This document shows, piece by piece, positions 48,390 to 58,500 of a stretch of 64,000 nucleotides of DNA. A program made the translations under genes and the position numbers. The first letter of the stretch is position 1. The number at the start of each line of letters is the position of its first letter. Location: NCBI RefSeq assembly GCF_000002515.2, contig NC_006040.1:1364001-1428000 (forward strand). The letters run 5' to 3'. Under the pieces are notes generated by a model. It was given only the letters and a program-made list of their open reading frames with translations. It had not been told where the DNA came from and did not search any database. Source of the DNA: Kluyveromyces lactis (taxonomy: Eukaryota > Ascomycota > Saccharomycetes > Saccharomycetales > Saccharomycetaceae).

Positions 48390-49193
48390 ATGGACTATAA
48401 AGAAGAACAGACGCAGGAACTTGAGATTCTAGAGTCGATCTATCCAGATGAATTTACTGTTCTGAACTCTGAGTACCCAGAGATCGAATTACAAATTGAT
48501 ATCAAATTGGACCCCGTACCCTTGGATGATTCTTCATACACCGTGGATTCGATAACTAATGATCATATTTTGCATACTATTTTTACTCTACCAGAAAATT
48601 ACCCCGATGAAGCACCTCTAATTAAGATTATGCCGGAAGAAGTGCCAAAATTCGACAGAGATGATGAAGATGTGGATGACGAGGACGATGAAGATAAGGA
48701 CGAAATTGAATACGATGACCATGGTAACCCGATAGTATCAAAATTCGAAAATATACCTGATAAAATCCATTTCGATGAATTTATACCGCAATGTATCGAG
48801 AAATTGAATGAACAAATCCAAGAAGATATGCTTCTTGGGATGCAGATGTGCTTCGCTTTGATTTCCAACATCAAAGACTACGCCGAACAGTGGTTCCAAG
48901 AAAAGCTAAGTGAACTGGAGAAAGAACATGATAGGTTGCTGCTGGAACGTGAAAAGGAGGAACAGAAAAAGTTCAGAGGTACTAAAGTGACAAGAGAATC
49001 ATACATCGAATGGAGAGCCAAGTTTAGGAAAGAACTGGGGTTGGACGAAAGAGACGCCCAGAGACGTCTTGCTGCCCACCAGGGGAGACTTTCTGGTAGA
49101 CAGATCTTCGAACAAGGACTTGCTGGCGATGAGGATTTGGATGAGGAGAATGAATCTTTGATCTCAGAAGGTGTAAAAGCCATAGCAGTTTAA
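48390..49193 (+). CDS. GIR2: Gir2, RWD-domain partner of Gcn1/Rbg2
   Basis: 267 codons (S. cerevisiae 265). Gir2 is a cytosolic RWD protein that binds Gcn1 and the GTPase Rbg2 on translating ribosomes and can compete with Gcn2. The RWD domain (about residues 1-150) has the conserved EQTQELEILESIYPDEF opening and the YPxxxP element (NYPDEAPLIKI). It is interrupted by a D/E-rich loop at about 92-112. A charged helix and a C-terminal DFRP-like segment (from ~207; YIEWRAKFRKELGLDERDAQ) follow. It is downstream of CTH1 and convergent with ENT5, as in YDR151C-YDR152W-YDR153C. Confidence 0.95.
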   Translation: MDYKEEQTQELEILESIYPDEFTVLNSEYPEIELQIDIKLDPVPLDDSSYTVDSITNDHILHTIFTLPENYPDEAPLIKIMPEEVPKFDRDDEDVDDEDDEDKDEIEYDDHGNPIVSKFENIPDKIHFDEFIPQCIEKLNEQIQEDMLLGMQMCFALISNIKDYAEQWFQEKLSELEKEHDRLLLEREKEEQKKFRGTKVTRESYIEWRAKFRKELGLDERDAQRRLAAHQGRLSGRQIFEQGLAGDEDLDEENESLISEGVKAIAV

Positions 49194-49506
49194 ATTCTCC
49201 ATATTTTTATAACACTTCTAATGATTGATTTCATAATATGGCATCACTTTAAACCTTAGACTAAGCATAGTTAATACACCTTCTCATTAATGAAGGTAAA
49301 AGTCTCACGGTGCAAGGTCAGGTAATTTTTTTCATATATTTACAGTATATAGATAAGAAAATTATGATAATAATAATAGTAGGGGTTGTGAGTTCTAGTT
49401 GTAAGAATATAAAATATGACAAGTCCCACTAGCCATGTGATAGTTAATGCTATTCAATCGAGGGAGCCTCTTGATTCGAATTGTTATGTTGATATACTTG
49501 GGAGTT
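49194..49506. other. Convergent gap GIR2 / ENT5
   Basis: 313 bp between two 3' ends with A+T-rich signals (TATATA near 49348-49352). No gene seen. Confidence 0.45.
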
Positions 49507-50706
49507 TCATATTTGGTTTTTGGACATAGAGAATAGATCAGCAAAAGCATCGGATTTCGTGCTGGCGTTGTTATTGTTGGTCGCGGCTGGCGTCGTGGTG
49601 CTGCTAGATCCACCGAAATCTAGAAGATCATTCAATGTAGCATTATTATTAGAGGTTTTATTATTATTATTATTATTATTATTATCGTTACCAAAACTGT
49701 TAAAGTTACCAGATGCAGGTGGAACTGGACTTTTCTCACTTTGAAAATCACCAAATTCATCATCGTCATCATCTTCACCATCAACACCGAAGCTCTCGAA
49801 TACGTTAGCATTATTGCTATTGTTGATTGAAGGAGAAGCAGGAGCTGGTGCATCATCGAAGTCCAATAGATCGATTTCTGGTTCCTGCGCGGAGACTTTT
49901 CTTTGATGTTCACTGTTACGGATTCTTTCTCGTAATAGCTCTCTTCTCTGTCTTCTCTGTTCGTCCACAGCAGACGATCTACGATCTCTGTGAGCCGTTG
50001 GAGTAGGTTCATATTCGAAGTCGTCCGAGTCATCAATGGTAGAAGACGATCCGGCGAAAGAGTCTGCATTGATGGAAATATCGTTATACAGAGATTCTGA
50101 GCGAGATCCGGCAGATCCGGCAACGATTTTTTGTGTATTTTCCGCGGTCTTGGAACGCTCGCGTTTCAAGTAAGAAGTATCCTCTATCAACTGGATGATA
50201 TGTTCACATTTCTTCTTGATACCACGCTCATGTAATTCCATCTTCCCATCACTACTGAAATCAACACGATACTGCATCGTTTCCTTGGTTAAGATATGTT
50301 TATGTGCTTGTAAACAGGATAGCACTTGATCAGTCTCTTTGCCCCTATCTGACCTCATCAATAAATACTCTAACAAGACCAAACATTTCAACACAACTCT
50401 CCATTCGTTACCGTAATTCACGTACTGCTTTCTGGCCTTTTCGTACATGTTCTTAGGTCTTTTAGCCATATGATCGACTAATCTTTTCAAAGTATATTCA
50501 GTCATCAAAAACATTGAAACCTCATAACGATGTCTCATCACTTTAGCCAAATGTTTTGGAGTTGGACCCCAGGAATCGGTATTCGTAGCACGTCTAATAT
50601 CGATCTGGTATGGTTCATACTGAACTATAACGTTCTGTGCAAATCTTGCAGCATTTCTGAAATCATGCAGACCCAAATTACCCAACTTTTTAGAAATAGA
50701 ATCCAT
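49507..50706 (-). CDS. ENT5: Ent5, epsin-like clathrin adaptor
   Basis: 399 codons (S. cerevisiae 411). Ent5 is an ENTH/ANTH-type adaptor that works with Gga proteins and AP-1 in traffic between the trans-Golgi and endosomes. The N-terminal lipid-binding helical domain covers about residues 1-170 and includes [20 protein letters not shown]. The tail is disordered and acidic, with two clathrin-box-like LLDF motifs (DLLDFDD near residue 279, DLLDFGG near 360). It also has an acidic-phenylalanine stretch (EFGDFQSE) suited to ear-domain binding and a poly-Asn tract encoded by (TTA)n at 49658-49685. The ATG start precedes [13 protein letters not shown], as in the family. Position before CPR1 matches YDR153C-YDR155C. 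Confidence 0.93.
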   Translation of the reverse strand: MDSISKKLGNLGLHDFRNAARFAQNVIVQYEPYQIDIRRATNTDSWGPTPKHLAKVMRHRYEVSMFLMTEYTLKRLVDHMAKRPKNMYEKARKQYVNYGNEWRVVLKCLVLLEYLLMRSDRGKETDQVLSCLQAHKHILTKETMQYRVDFSSDGKMELHERGIKKKCEHIIQLIEDTSYLKRERSKTAENTQKIVAGSAGSRSESLYNDISINADSFAGSSSTIDDSDDFEYEPTPTAHRDRRSSAVDEQRRQRRELLRERIRNSEHQRKVSAQEPEIDLLDFDDAPAPASPSINNSNNANVFESFGVDGEDDDDDEFGDFQSEKSPVPPASGNFNSFGNDNNNNNNNNKTSNNNATLNDLLDFGGSSSTTTPAATNNNNASTKSDAFADLFSMSKNQI

Positions 50707-51184
50707 CCTTACTGATAAGATATAGCCTGTCCAGCGTGATCAATAGCGTACCACTGCAGATACAACGGGTTACCGCACTGAAATGACGAACGTATCCTCA
50801 CTGATCATTAATCATGATCATTATTTTATGTTGAAAAGTCTTGTAAAGGTTGCGCTGATTGCAGAGGGCAGCTAAATTGGGAAATTTCAGGTGAGAAAAG
50901 GGAACAGGCCCGGGTAACCATTTTCATTGGGTAGCTACATTTGTTAATGGCCAAAGAGGAGAGATGATGATCTAGTCATAAACTTCCATTGATATAAAAG
51001 GGTGTTGTATATATGTATTTGAGTGTCTTCCATTACCAATTGAGTGAGATCAAATACACTCAATTAGTCAATGGGTTGTTATAGACATAAGTATATATAT
51101 AGATATCCCGAGCGATTGAAGTGTGATAAAGGGAAGAAAAAAGGATTAAAATGAAAAAAAGAGTCAATTCCCTAGCTTATTTCC
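50707..51184. promoter_or_regulatory. ENT5 upstream / CPR1 downstream region
   Basis: 478 bp between two minus-strand genes. A Reb1-type CGGGTAA lies at 50911-50917, about 205 bp upstream of the ENT5 ATG. The CPR1 side has TATATA runs. Confidence 0.5.
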
Positions 51185-51673
51185 TTACAATTCACCAGAC
51201 TTAGCGATAACAATTCTGGCCTTGGTAGCACCGGAACCGGAACCCAGGGATTCGACCTTCTTGACGACATCGAAACCATCAGCGACTTCACCGAACACGA
51301 CGTGCTTACCATCCAACCATGGGCATGGAACAGTGGTGATGAAGAATTGAGAGCCGTTGGTGTTTGGACCAGCATTGGCCATGGACAACAAACCTGGCTT
51401 TTCGTGCTTCTTGACGAAGTTTTCGTCTGGGAACTTAGCACCGTAGATAGACTTACCACCGACACCAGTACCGTGAGTGAAGTCACCACCTTGCAACATG
51501 AAGTCTGGGATAACACGGTGGAAAACAGAGCCGGCGTAACCGAAACCCTTTTCACCAGTAGCTAGAGCTCTGAAGTTTTCAGTAGTCTTTGGAACAACAT
51601 CGTTGTACAATTGGAAAACAATTCTACCCAATGGTTGACCGTCAGCTTCCACGTCGAAAAATACCTTAGACAT
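51185..51673 (-). CDS. CPR1: Cyclophilin A, peptidyl-prolyl isomerase
   Basis: 162 codons, the standard length of cytosolic cyclophilin A. It catalyses cis-trans isomerisation of X-Pro bonds and is the cyclosporin A receptor. Catalytic and drug-binding residues are in place: [15 protein letters not shown] (active Arg), [15 protein letters not shown], and [11 protein letters not shown] (the CsA-binding Trp). Codon use is strongly biased to the preferred yeast set (GGT, AAG, TTG, GTC), as expected for an abundant protein. It is divergent with RPA14 across a motif-rich 473-bp promoter. Confidence 0.98.
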   Translation of the reverse strand: MSKVFFDVEADGQPLGRIVFQLYNDVVPKTTENFRALATGEKGFGYAGSVFHRVIPDFMLQGGDFTHGTGVGGKSIYGAKFPDENFVKKHEKPGLLSMANAGPNTNGSQFFITTVPCPWLDGKHVVFGEVADGFDVVKKVESLGSGSGATKARIVIAKSGEL

Positions 51674-51921
51674 TCTTAGTTTAGTTTAGTAGTTGATACT
51701 TGGTGTGTTGTAACCAAGATTTTGCAAACCAGAACAGAAGAGCAAGAACTGGACTTGAATTGGAATTGGATTGAAGTTGAATCAGAGTTCAATTGAGAAA
51801 GTGGTTGGTAGTTGCTAACAAAGGGTGGCGTTGGCTTCGCAAAATGGTATTAGGTGATGACATGCGGCCGGGTAACGAAAACGGAAACCCCATTATCTTA
51901 CACATCAACCGCATTGTCGCC

Positions 51922-51948
51922 GCAAGTCACGTGACACACGTGACTTGC
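51922..51948. promoter_or_regulatory. 27-bp palindrome of two CACGTG boxes
   Basis: GCAAGTCACGTG (51922-51933), spacer ACA, and CACGTGACTTGC (51937-51948): perfect 12-bp arms. Each arm is a GTCACGTG Cbf1-type site, and their centres are only 9 bp apart, so the footprints overlap. It lies midway between the CPR1 and RPA14 starts. Confidence 0.75.
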
Positions 51949-52046
51949 ATATTTTGTTAACATCGCAAGGCACGGAGAAACATGCCTGAGTTACCCGTGC
52001 CTCAGCTGAAAAATTCTTCGAGAGACAAAACCTGAATCGAAATAAT

Positions 52047-52073
52047 GCGATGAGATGAGATGAGATGAGATGA
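52047..52073 (+). promoter_or_regulatory. PAC box embedded in a GATGA repeat (RPA14)
   Basis: GCGATGAG at 52047-52054 is an exact PAC core, about 95 bp upstream of the RPA14 ATG. Its GATGA is repeated five times in tandem (52049-52073), so the element sits at the edge of a pentanucleotide microsatellite. Confidence 0.8.
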
Positions 52074-52146
52074 GATAGCCAAAGGTTGGGTAAATATATA
52101 GATGCTGATTTGATTCATCGCACTCCAACGAACAACCACGTATACC

Positions 52147-52626
52147 ATGCTAAGGGGAACTAGAAGACCAGCAAACTCCACTTTGAACACGCCCGTTGTG
52201 GTACATACGGTGGGCACGCCAACATACCTATCTAAAGACGAAGTACTACAATTCCTAGCAAGTTTCATTGCCGAAAAGGAATCAGTACCAGGCGTGACAC
52301 TAGCGTCAAGCGGAGCTTCTACAACCCAGGGAGCAGTAACTTCTGGTGGCATTAGTGCCGATGAAATGGCTCTAGATACACAGCTTTCCAGTGCTCTTGC
52401 GCAGCTGAAAAGAGTCGAAAGAGATTTCAAAGGTCTACCACCTCAAGTAATGGAGATGGAACCCTCCAGCACAAGTTCTACTGGTAATACAGAAGAAGAT
52501 ACGGTGGCTAAATCTGCTACTGGAGGGAAAAAGATCAAGTTTGCTGATGTGCCGGAATCTTCACAAACCTCCAGTGACAGCAAACAAACATCCTCATCCT
52601 CGGAATCGTCATCAGACTCTGAATAG
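52147..52626 (+). CDS. RPA14: Rpa14, RNA polymerase I stalk subunit
   Basis: 159 codons (S. cerevisiae 137). Rpa14 pairs with Rpa43 to form the Pol I stalk (the A14/A43 counterpart of Rpb4/Rpb7). Conserved blocks: a basic N-terminus then LNTPVVVHTV, LSKDEVLQFLASFIAEKE, the LSSALAQLKRVERDFKGLPP helix, and the SATGGKKIKFAD segment. The extra length is a Ser/Glu-rich acidic C-terminal tail. The PAC box upstream fits its place in the Pol I/ribosome-biogenesis regulon. Neighbours CPR1 and HOM2 match YDR155C-YDR156W-YDR158W. Confidence 0.93.
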   Translation: MLRGTRRPANSTLNTPVVVHTVGTPTYLSKDEVLQFLASFIAEKESVPGVTLASSGASTTQGAVTSGGISADEMALDTQLSSALAQLKRVERDFKGLPPQVMEMEPSSTSSTGNTEEDTVAKSATGGKKIKFADVPESSQTSSDSKQTSSSSESSSDSE

Positions 52627-52671
52627 ACGGCTGATTTGCACTACCCACGAATCGGGAGGGTATTCATTCAT

Positions 52672-52703
<32 letters not shown>

Positions 52704-53094
52704 CATACGCTAAGTTACATACAGTGACCGTTATAATCAATGCATAAGCTTGGAGCTCACCCTAATTGCAACATACCACGTGACTTCAAATACACAACTT
52801 TTTCTTTTCCAATGGGCTCACCTGCGGTTTCTTTCACACAGAGAGAGTGTGAGTCAGTTGGAATTTTTCGTCAAAGTGATATGACATCAGTTGAAAAGAA
52901 TATCAACATTAACATCCGATTCCTTACTACCAGGTATATATTTGTACACACTTGTAGCATTCATCGTTGCTCTACTTTGCTTCTAATATACTTATCTCAT
53001 TTTCTTGATCGTATTTATTCTAAAGCGATAAAGAGGATCTGAATCTTGCTTAGGAAGATTAAGAAAGAATCACTACTTATAATATACTATAACT
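52627..53094. promoter_or_regulatory. HOM2 promoter region
   Basis: 468 bp with a (TA)14 microsatellite (52672-52699), a Cbf1-type CACGTG (52777-52782) and a consensus Gcn4 site TGAGTCA (52850-52856). Confidence 0.65.
52850..52856 (+). promoter_or_regulatory. Gcn4 site TGAGTCA upstream of HOM2
   Basis: An exact match to the Gcn4 consensus TGASTCA, 239 bp before the HOM2 ATG. It is expected for an amino-acid biosynthetic gene under general control. Confidence 0.8.
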
Positions 53095-54189
53095 ATGGGT
53101 AAGAAAGTCGCTGGTGTCTTAGGAGCTACTGGTTCCGTTGGGCAAAGATTTATCTTGTTGTTAGCTGACCATCCAGATTTTGAATTGAAGGTTTTGGGTG
53201 CTTCTTCCAGATCTGCAGGTAAGAAGTATGTCGATGCTGTGAACTGGAAACAAACCGATTTGTTACCAGAATTTGCTAAGTCCATCATTGTTTCTGAATG
53301 TACCGCTGATGCCTTCAAGGACTGTGATGTTGTGTTCTCTGGTTTGGATGCTGACTATGCTGGTCCAATTGAGAAGGAATTCAAGGAACATGGGTTAGCT
53401 GTTATTTCTAATGCTAAGAACTACAGAAGAGAAGAAGATGTGCCATTAATCGTTCCAATCACCAACCCAGAACATTTGGATTTGGTTAACGCGAACTTGG
53501 TAAAGGCCAAGCAAGAAGGTAAGCCAAGACCTGGTTTTATTATTTGTATCTCAAACTGTTCTACTGCTGGTTTAGTGGCCCCATTGAAACCATTAGTTGA
53601 AAAATTCGGTCCTATTTCTCTATTGACCACTACCACTTTACAAGCCATTTCCGGGGCTGGTTTCTCTCCAGGTGTCCCAAGTATCGATATCTTAGATAAC
53701 ATCATCCCTTACATTGGCGGCGAAGAAGACAAGATCGAATGGGAGACCAAGAAGATCTTGGGTGCTTTGAGTCAAGATAAATCTCAAATTAACCTATTGA
53801 GCGATGACGAAATCAAGGTTTCTGCTCAATGTAACCGTGTTGCTGTCTCTGACGGTCACACTGAATGTATCTCTTTGAAGTTCAAGAACCAGCCAGCTCC
53901 ATCTGTCGAAGAAGTAAAACAATGTCTAAGAGACTATGTCTGTGATGCTGCTAAGTTGGGATGCCATTCTGCGCCAAAACAAACCATCCATGTCTTGGAA
54001 CAAAATGATAGACCACAACCAAGATTGGACAGAACAAGAGACAATGGTTACGGTGTATCTGTTGGTAGAGTCAGAGAAGATCCTGTATTGGACTTCAAAA
54101 TGGTTGTATTGTCCCACAACACCGTTATCGGTGCTGCAGGTGCAGGTATCTTGATTGCCGAAATTCTATTAGCCAAGAACATCATCTAA
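53095..54189 (+). CDS. HOM2: Aspartate-semialdehyde dehydrogenase
   Basis: 364 codons (S. cerevisiae 365). It reduces aspartyl-4-phosphate to aspartate semialdehyde with NADPH, the second step of the pathway to homoserine, threonine and methionine. N-terminal NADP-binding GVLGATGSVGQRF; catalytic cysteine in CISNCSTAGLVAPL (about residue 155); GAGFSPGVPSIDILDNIIPY; and the substrate/dimer blocks DRTRDNGYGVSVGRVRED and SHNTVIGAAGAG near the end. Codon bias is strong. The promoter has Gcn4 and Cbf1 sites. RKM5 follows on the same strand after 193 bp. Confidence 0.98.
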   Translation: MGKKVAGVLGATGSVGQRFILLLADHPDFELKVLGASSRSAGKKYVDAVNWKQTDLLPEFAKSIIVSECTADAFKDCDVVFSGLDADYAGPIEKEFKEHGLAVISNAKNYRREEDVPLIVPITNPEHLDLVNANLVKAKQEGKPRPGFIICISNCSTAGLVAPLKPLVEKFGPISLLTTTTLQAISGAGFSPGVPSIDILDNIIPYIGGEEDKIEWETKKILGALSQDKSQINLLSDDEIKVSAQCNRVAVSDGHTECISLKFKNQPAPSVEEVKQCLRDYVCDAAKLGCHSAPKQTIHVLEQNDRPQPRLDRTRDNGYGVSVGRVREDPVLDFKMVVLSHNTVIGAAGAGILIAEILLAKNII

Positions 54190-54328
54190 ACGCAAAATGA
54201 TAATTCTTCCTGAAGCAAATTTGAAAGGCAGTTTCTAGTGCTCCGAATATTTTTGTTTCTTTCACGTAATCATGTATAACCAGATAAAATGTAATTCATA
54301 ATTCATATTTCGTTACAGAATACCTACA

Positions 54329-54392
54329 ATGGGCACTAATCCATTTCAGCGCAGAGCTTACTAAGATGACGATCTGTTTATCATGGAATTAG
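54329..54392 (+). promoter_or_regulatory. Two short upstream ORFs before RKM5
   Basis: uORF1 54329-54364 (11 codons plus stop) and uORF2 54366-54392 (8 codons plus stop). The second overlaps the RKM5 ATG at 54383 out of frame. Both matter only if the RKM5 transcript starts upstream of 54329, which the sequence does not show. Confidence 0.45.
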
Positions 54393-55351
54393 TACTGCTC
54401 GATGAAGAGACTTTATATGAGTACATTTTCGAACGATATGTGGAATTAGAGGCTAACGCAAACGATTTATCTCAAGATCTCGGTATTCTGTCGAGAAACG
54501 AATCAGAATTAGAGATAGACATTGGGCCACATCGCCTAGTGACCAGGAAAAAAAAAGCACCAGAAAGAGATGAGTATACATTTAGTATACACCAAAACCT
54601 AACCTCTTTAAATTCCAACCGTGATAATAATAACTCGACGACTGGATACGTCATTTGGACCACGTCTACTTTTATTCTCAAATGGTTATTATACAATGAC
54701 AACGCTACCATATTCACAAGAGGGGGTGTAAAGGATGAGGTAGATATTACATCCATTTTTCAATGTCAGCAAGATGATAAACTACGATATGTCCTTGAAC
54801 TGGGCACTGGAACATCACCAATGTTTCCTATTGTTTTCTCTAATTACGTTGATAAATATGTGGCCACTGATCAAAAGGACATCTTGCCTCGATTAAAAGA
54901 TAACATCCAAGAAAACCAGTCAGAGTGTAGACGGAGACTGCTTAAATCCAACACAATTGCTTTAGATGATCTTAAGAGACGTACTGAGTTGGAATGTCAG
55001 ATTGACATAGCGCTGTTAGATTGGGAACTGTTCTCAGGTAGCAAGAAATCTAGAAACGATCCCGTTCTTCAATGCGGACCGAACTTCCATCTGACTATAA
55101 TCGCAATGGATGTAATATACAACGAATACTTAATTGTACCATTTTTAACCACTCTTGAGTCGTTATTCGTCTGGTATACCGAACAACGTGTAACGGTATC
55201 GGCATTGATCGGAATTCAACTTAGAACTCAAGATGTACTTGAAATGTTCCTCGAAGAGGCTATCATAGAGAGACAATTCATAGTGCACGCCGTCGATGAA
55301 AAAGAACTTAACAAGTCACGTTTCATACTCTTACACGTAAATTTGCCCTAG
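54383..55351 (+). CDS. RKM5: Rkm5-type protein lysine methyltransferase
   Basis: 322 codons (S. cerevisiae 367). Rkm5 is a seven-beta-strand methyltransferase that monomethylates a lysine of ribosomal protein Rpl1. The SAM-binding motif I is VLELGTGTSPMFPIVFSNY (about residue 139), followed by an acidic motif II region (VATDQKDILPRLKDNI) and an AMDVIYNEY block (about residue 240) in place of the family's (A/S)D(V/C)(I/V)Y post-I motif. The N-terminus is variable. Synteny YLR136C-YLR137W-YLR138W supports the name. An upstream ATG at 54366 is out of frame and stops at once, so 54383 is the start. Confidence 0.88.
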   Translation: MELVLLDEETLYEYIFERYVELEANANDLSQDLGILSRNESELEIDIGPHRLVTRKKKAPERDEYTFSIHQNLTSLNSNRDNNNSTTGYVIWTTSTFILKWLLYNDNATIFTRGGVKDEVDITSIFQCQQDDKLRYVLELGTGTSPMFPIVFSNYVDKYVATDQKDILPRLKDNIQENQSECRRRLLKSNTIALDDLKRRTELECQIDIALLDWELFSGSKKSRNDPVLQCGPNFHLTIIAMDVIYNEYLIVPFLTTLESLFVWYTEQRVTVSALIGIQLRTQDVLEMFLEEAIIERQFIVHAVDEKELNKSRFILLHVNLP

Positions 55352-55547
55352 TTCATATACACTAGGAGGGCTTCTCTCTCTATAGATACCTTAATGCAGT
55401 TCTTCTGAACATACTGCCGTAGCATTAATTTTTAGCATTTGAAGATATAATGAAATACAAAGAATCATAACCCAAGTAAACTATTAACCATTATATAGAT
55501 GTTGAGTTGAAAACAACTCCTGCACCAGTAGGCCGTGCATTGTAGCC

Positions 55548-58500
55548 ATGTTAGGGTCAATGTTTGGGGGTTCCTCCATACCACCGTCTGCTGCACCCTT
55601 TAGTATGCATGATAGCTCTAGATCATCTAGTAATCATGCGGAGAAACGCAAATTTAAGAGGCCTAATGGTAAATCTAGCAAGACTACATCCAACAATGGC
55701 TCTAAGGGGAAGCTAATAAAGAAAATGGTACCAACTTTGAGTCAGGATCAAAATGAAATCATTGGCACACTTTTTGATGGAAATCCAGCGATACTTGGGT
55801 TTCAACAGCCGACAAAACCAGCCGAGAGAGAACTACCGAGATATCTCATAAGACAGGCACCCATCTTGAAACCTGTACCGATAGTTCAAGACGAATGGGA
55901 TAAAAAAAACCAGGAACGCATGCTTCAACTGGAAGACAACATATCTGATGTGACTACACTCTGGGAAACATTGAAGAAGATGAGAGACGAAGAAAGAGAA
56001 GTAATGGAAGAGAAAGGACTCGTTGACAAAGCAGATCAGGCGAAAGATCTTACTGAAGCAATCATTTTCCAAGGTACGTGTCAAGATATGTGTCCAATCT
56101 TTGAGAGAGCTAGAAGAAGTGTTGAAAACAATGTCGTGAGGTATGAAAAAGCTAATCCAAGTGATAAAAAAGTTGATAGAGGTAAAGCCTTAAAGGTATT
56201 CGCTAGACCTGCAGCTGCAGCTGCTCCACCATTACCGTCTGATGTTAGACCTCCTCATGTGTTATTGGGAACACTGGACTACATAGTAGATGAAATCGTC
56301 CCTCTACTACCAGACTGTGAAGCCTTTCTATGGGACAGGATGAGATCAATAAGACAGGACTTTACTTACCAGAATTACTCAGGACCTGAAGCCATTGATT
56401 GTAACGAGAGAATTGTAAGGATACATTTGCTAATTTTGCACCAAATGGCAAAGACAGATATTACCTTCAGTGTTCAACAGGAACTTGAACAACTACACAA
56501 GGCGATAATTACTTTATGTGAAATATACGACGAAGTAAGAGATCAAGGAGGACAATGCCCCAACGAAGCCGAATTTAGAGCGTACGCCCTTTTGAGTAAG
56601 ATAAGAGATCCCGAATATGACAAGATGGCCCAGGACTTACCCAATGATATCTTCAATGACGAGCTAATGCAGTTAGCAATTACCTTCAGAAGAATTCTAG
56701 CGAACTCTAACCATGTGGAAAGAGGTGTTGTCGTAACGGAGAATTGCATGAATTTATACGACCGATTTTTTCAATTAATTCAATCTGATAAGGTACCCTT
56801 TCTAATGTCTTCATTTTTGCAGGTGTATCTCAACGAGATTAGATTTTATGCATTCAAATCTCTTTCTTTAGCGGTAACCAGAAAGGGAGGGAACTTACCA
56901 TACCAATATTTTATAGAGCACTTTTTATTTCGTGATGCAAACGATTTGGAGACATTCTGCCGCTACTACTCCATAGATTTCGGTGATGGGAAGATATTAT
57001 TGAAAAGTCTCACTGGAACTTCTCATTTCCTAGCAGAAACTCAGCCAATGAGAAAGAATTGGGTTTCATGCGTGGAGCAAAAATTACAGAGAAATACCAC
57101 GACTGCTCTTATAAATAATCGAAAACACAATGTTGACACAATTCCTTCTAACAAGAGGTCTCTCCTGGACAACGTATCTCAACTAGAAGAATCACAGCTA
57201 ACGCAATATAACCAAAACTTTGCTGGAACATCTGGTGCTAAGGAAACCCTTCCTATATCTGCAAACCGACCCTTTAGCTTCCAAACAAGTACTTCCCTAA
57301 TCACAGAAAAGAATGCTACGGCCAATGGAAACCAACCGTTTATGTTTGGTACTCCGTCACAACCTAAAACTGATGTTAAAAAAGCCCCTAACGACGTGTC
57401 ATTAGAAGGTGTAAAGCTCGGGCAAGCTGCACCTTTTGGAAAGACAGACGAATTTGTAAAAAAACAGGCATTACAGCAAAAACTGGAGGAACAAAAGCAA
57501 AAGTTCAACATGCAAAAGCAGTTAGACGAAAAAGCCCGACTTCTCAATGAAAAGCAAGGCTTAGAAAAACAAAATGAAGAAAAGCTGCGGAGACAGCTGG
57601 AATTAGAGAAAGTACAACAAGCAGCTATTCAAAGAAGAAATGAAATTGTCAATGAAACCAGCAGTAACATCTTTACTACTTTAATGGAGCAACAACTAGA
57701 AAAAACCATTAAAAATGAGATTCAAAAGAGACAAGCTAACGCCCTTCATATTGAAAATCTGAGCAGGGATTTATTTCGGTCATTCATACATGAACAAATA
57801 TACTTCGTATTCCTTGAAGTGAGAGCCGATATATTTAAGAAAAAGATTATTACAATGCATGTAATGAAGAAATGGAGATCTAAGTTCAATAAAATACTGA
57901 AATTGAAGAAAATCAAACAACAAAAACAAGAAGAGGCTCTAAGATTGAGTAAGGAACTTGGAGTAGGAAAAAGAGTTCATTCCCTACGCTCCACTACAAA
58001 AAAAAATAAGTATCTGGACGCCAATTCCACTTTTGAAGCGTCTTCTTTCATTAAATCAGGCACAATGAATTACAGCACACCTTTACACTTGGAAGAAAAT
58101 CATTTCACAACACCGGTAAGAAACAATTCAAATGTCTGGTCTCCTTTAGATTTGAAAGAAGTGTATTTTAACGAGTTGTTATCGCGGCTGCAAGGAATCT
58201 TGAAAGATAGTAAGCTTCAAAGCAAAGACATCAAATCACAAATTGACATCGTACTATATTCAAAGACCTGGGAATGTATCTCAGGCCAGTGGCTTTTAAG
58301 TAAGTTCCACCTAGCAAAGGACTCAACATACACGATAGATAGTCCGATACTAAATGCAGGCTTTATAAGACTAACCAACGATTACAAGACAGACAGCTTC
58401 AACAATGTCAATTTAGTATTATTCAATTCGGGTGTCACTGATTCCGACATATTTGATTTGGATATGAAACTACAAAAAGATGGAGAGAGGTTGATTGAGG

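Larger units (their letters stand above)
51674..52146. promoter_or_regulatory. Divergent CPR1 / RPA14 promoter
   Basis: 473 bp with two Reb1-type sites (CGGGTAA 51869-51875; TTACCCG 51991-51997) flanking a 27-bp E-box palindrome (51922-51948). A PAC box lies inside a GATGA repeat (52047-52073) on the RPA14 side. Confidence 0.7.
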
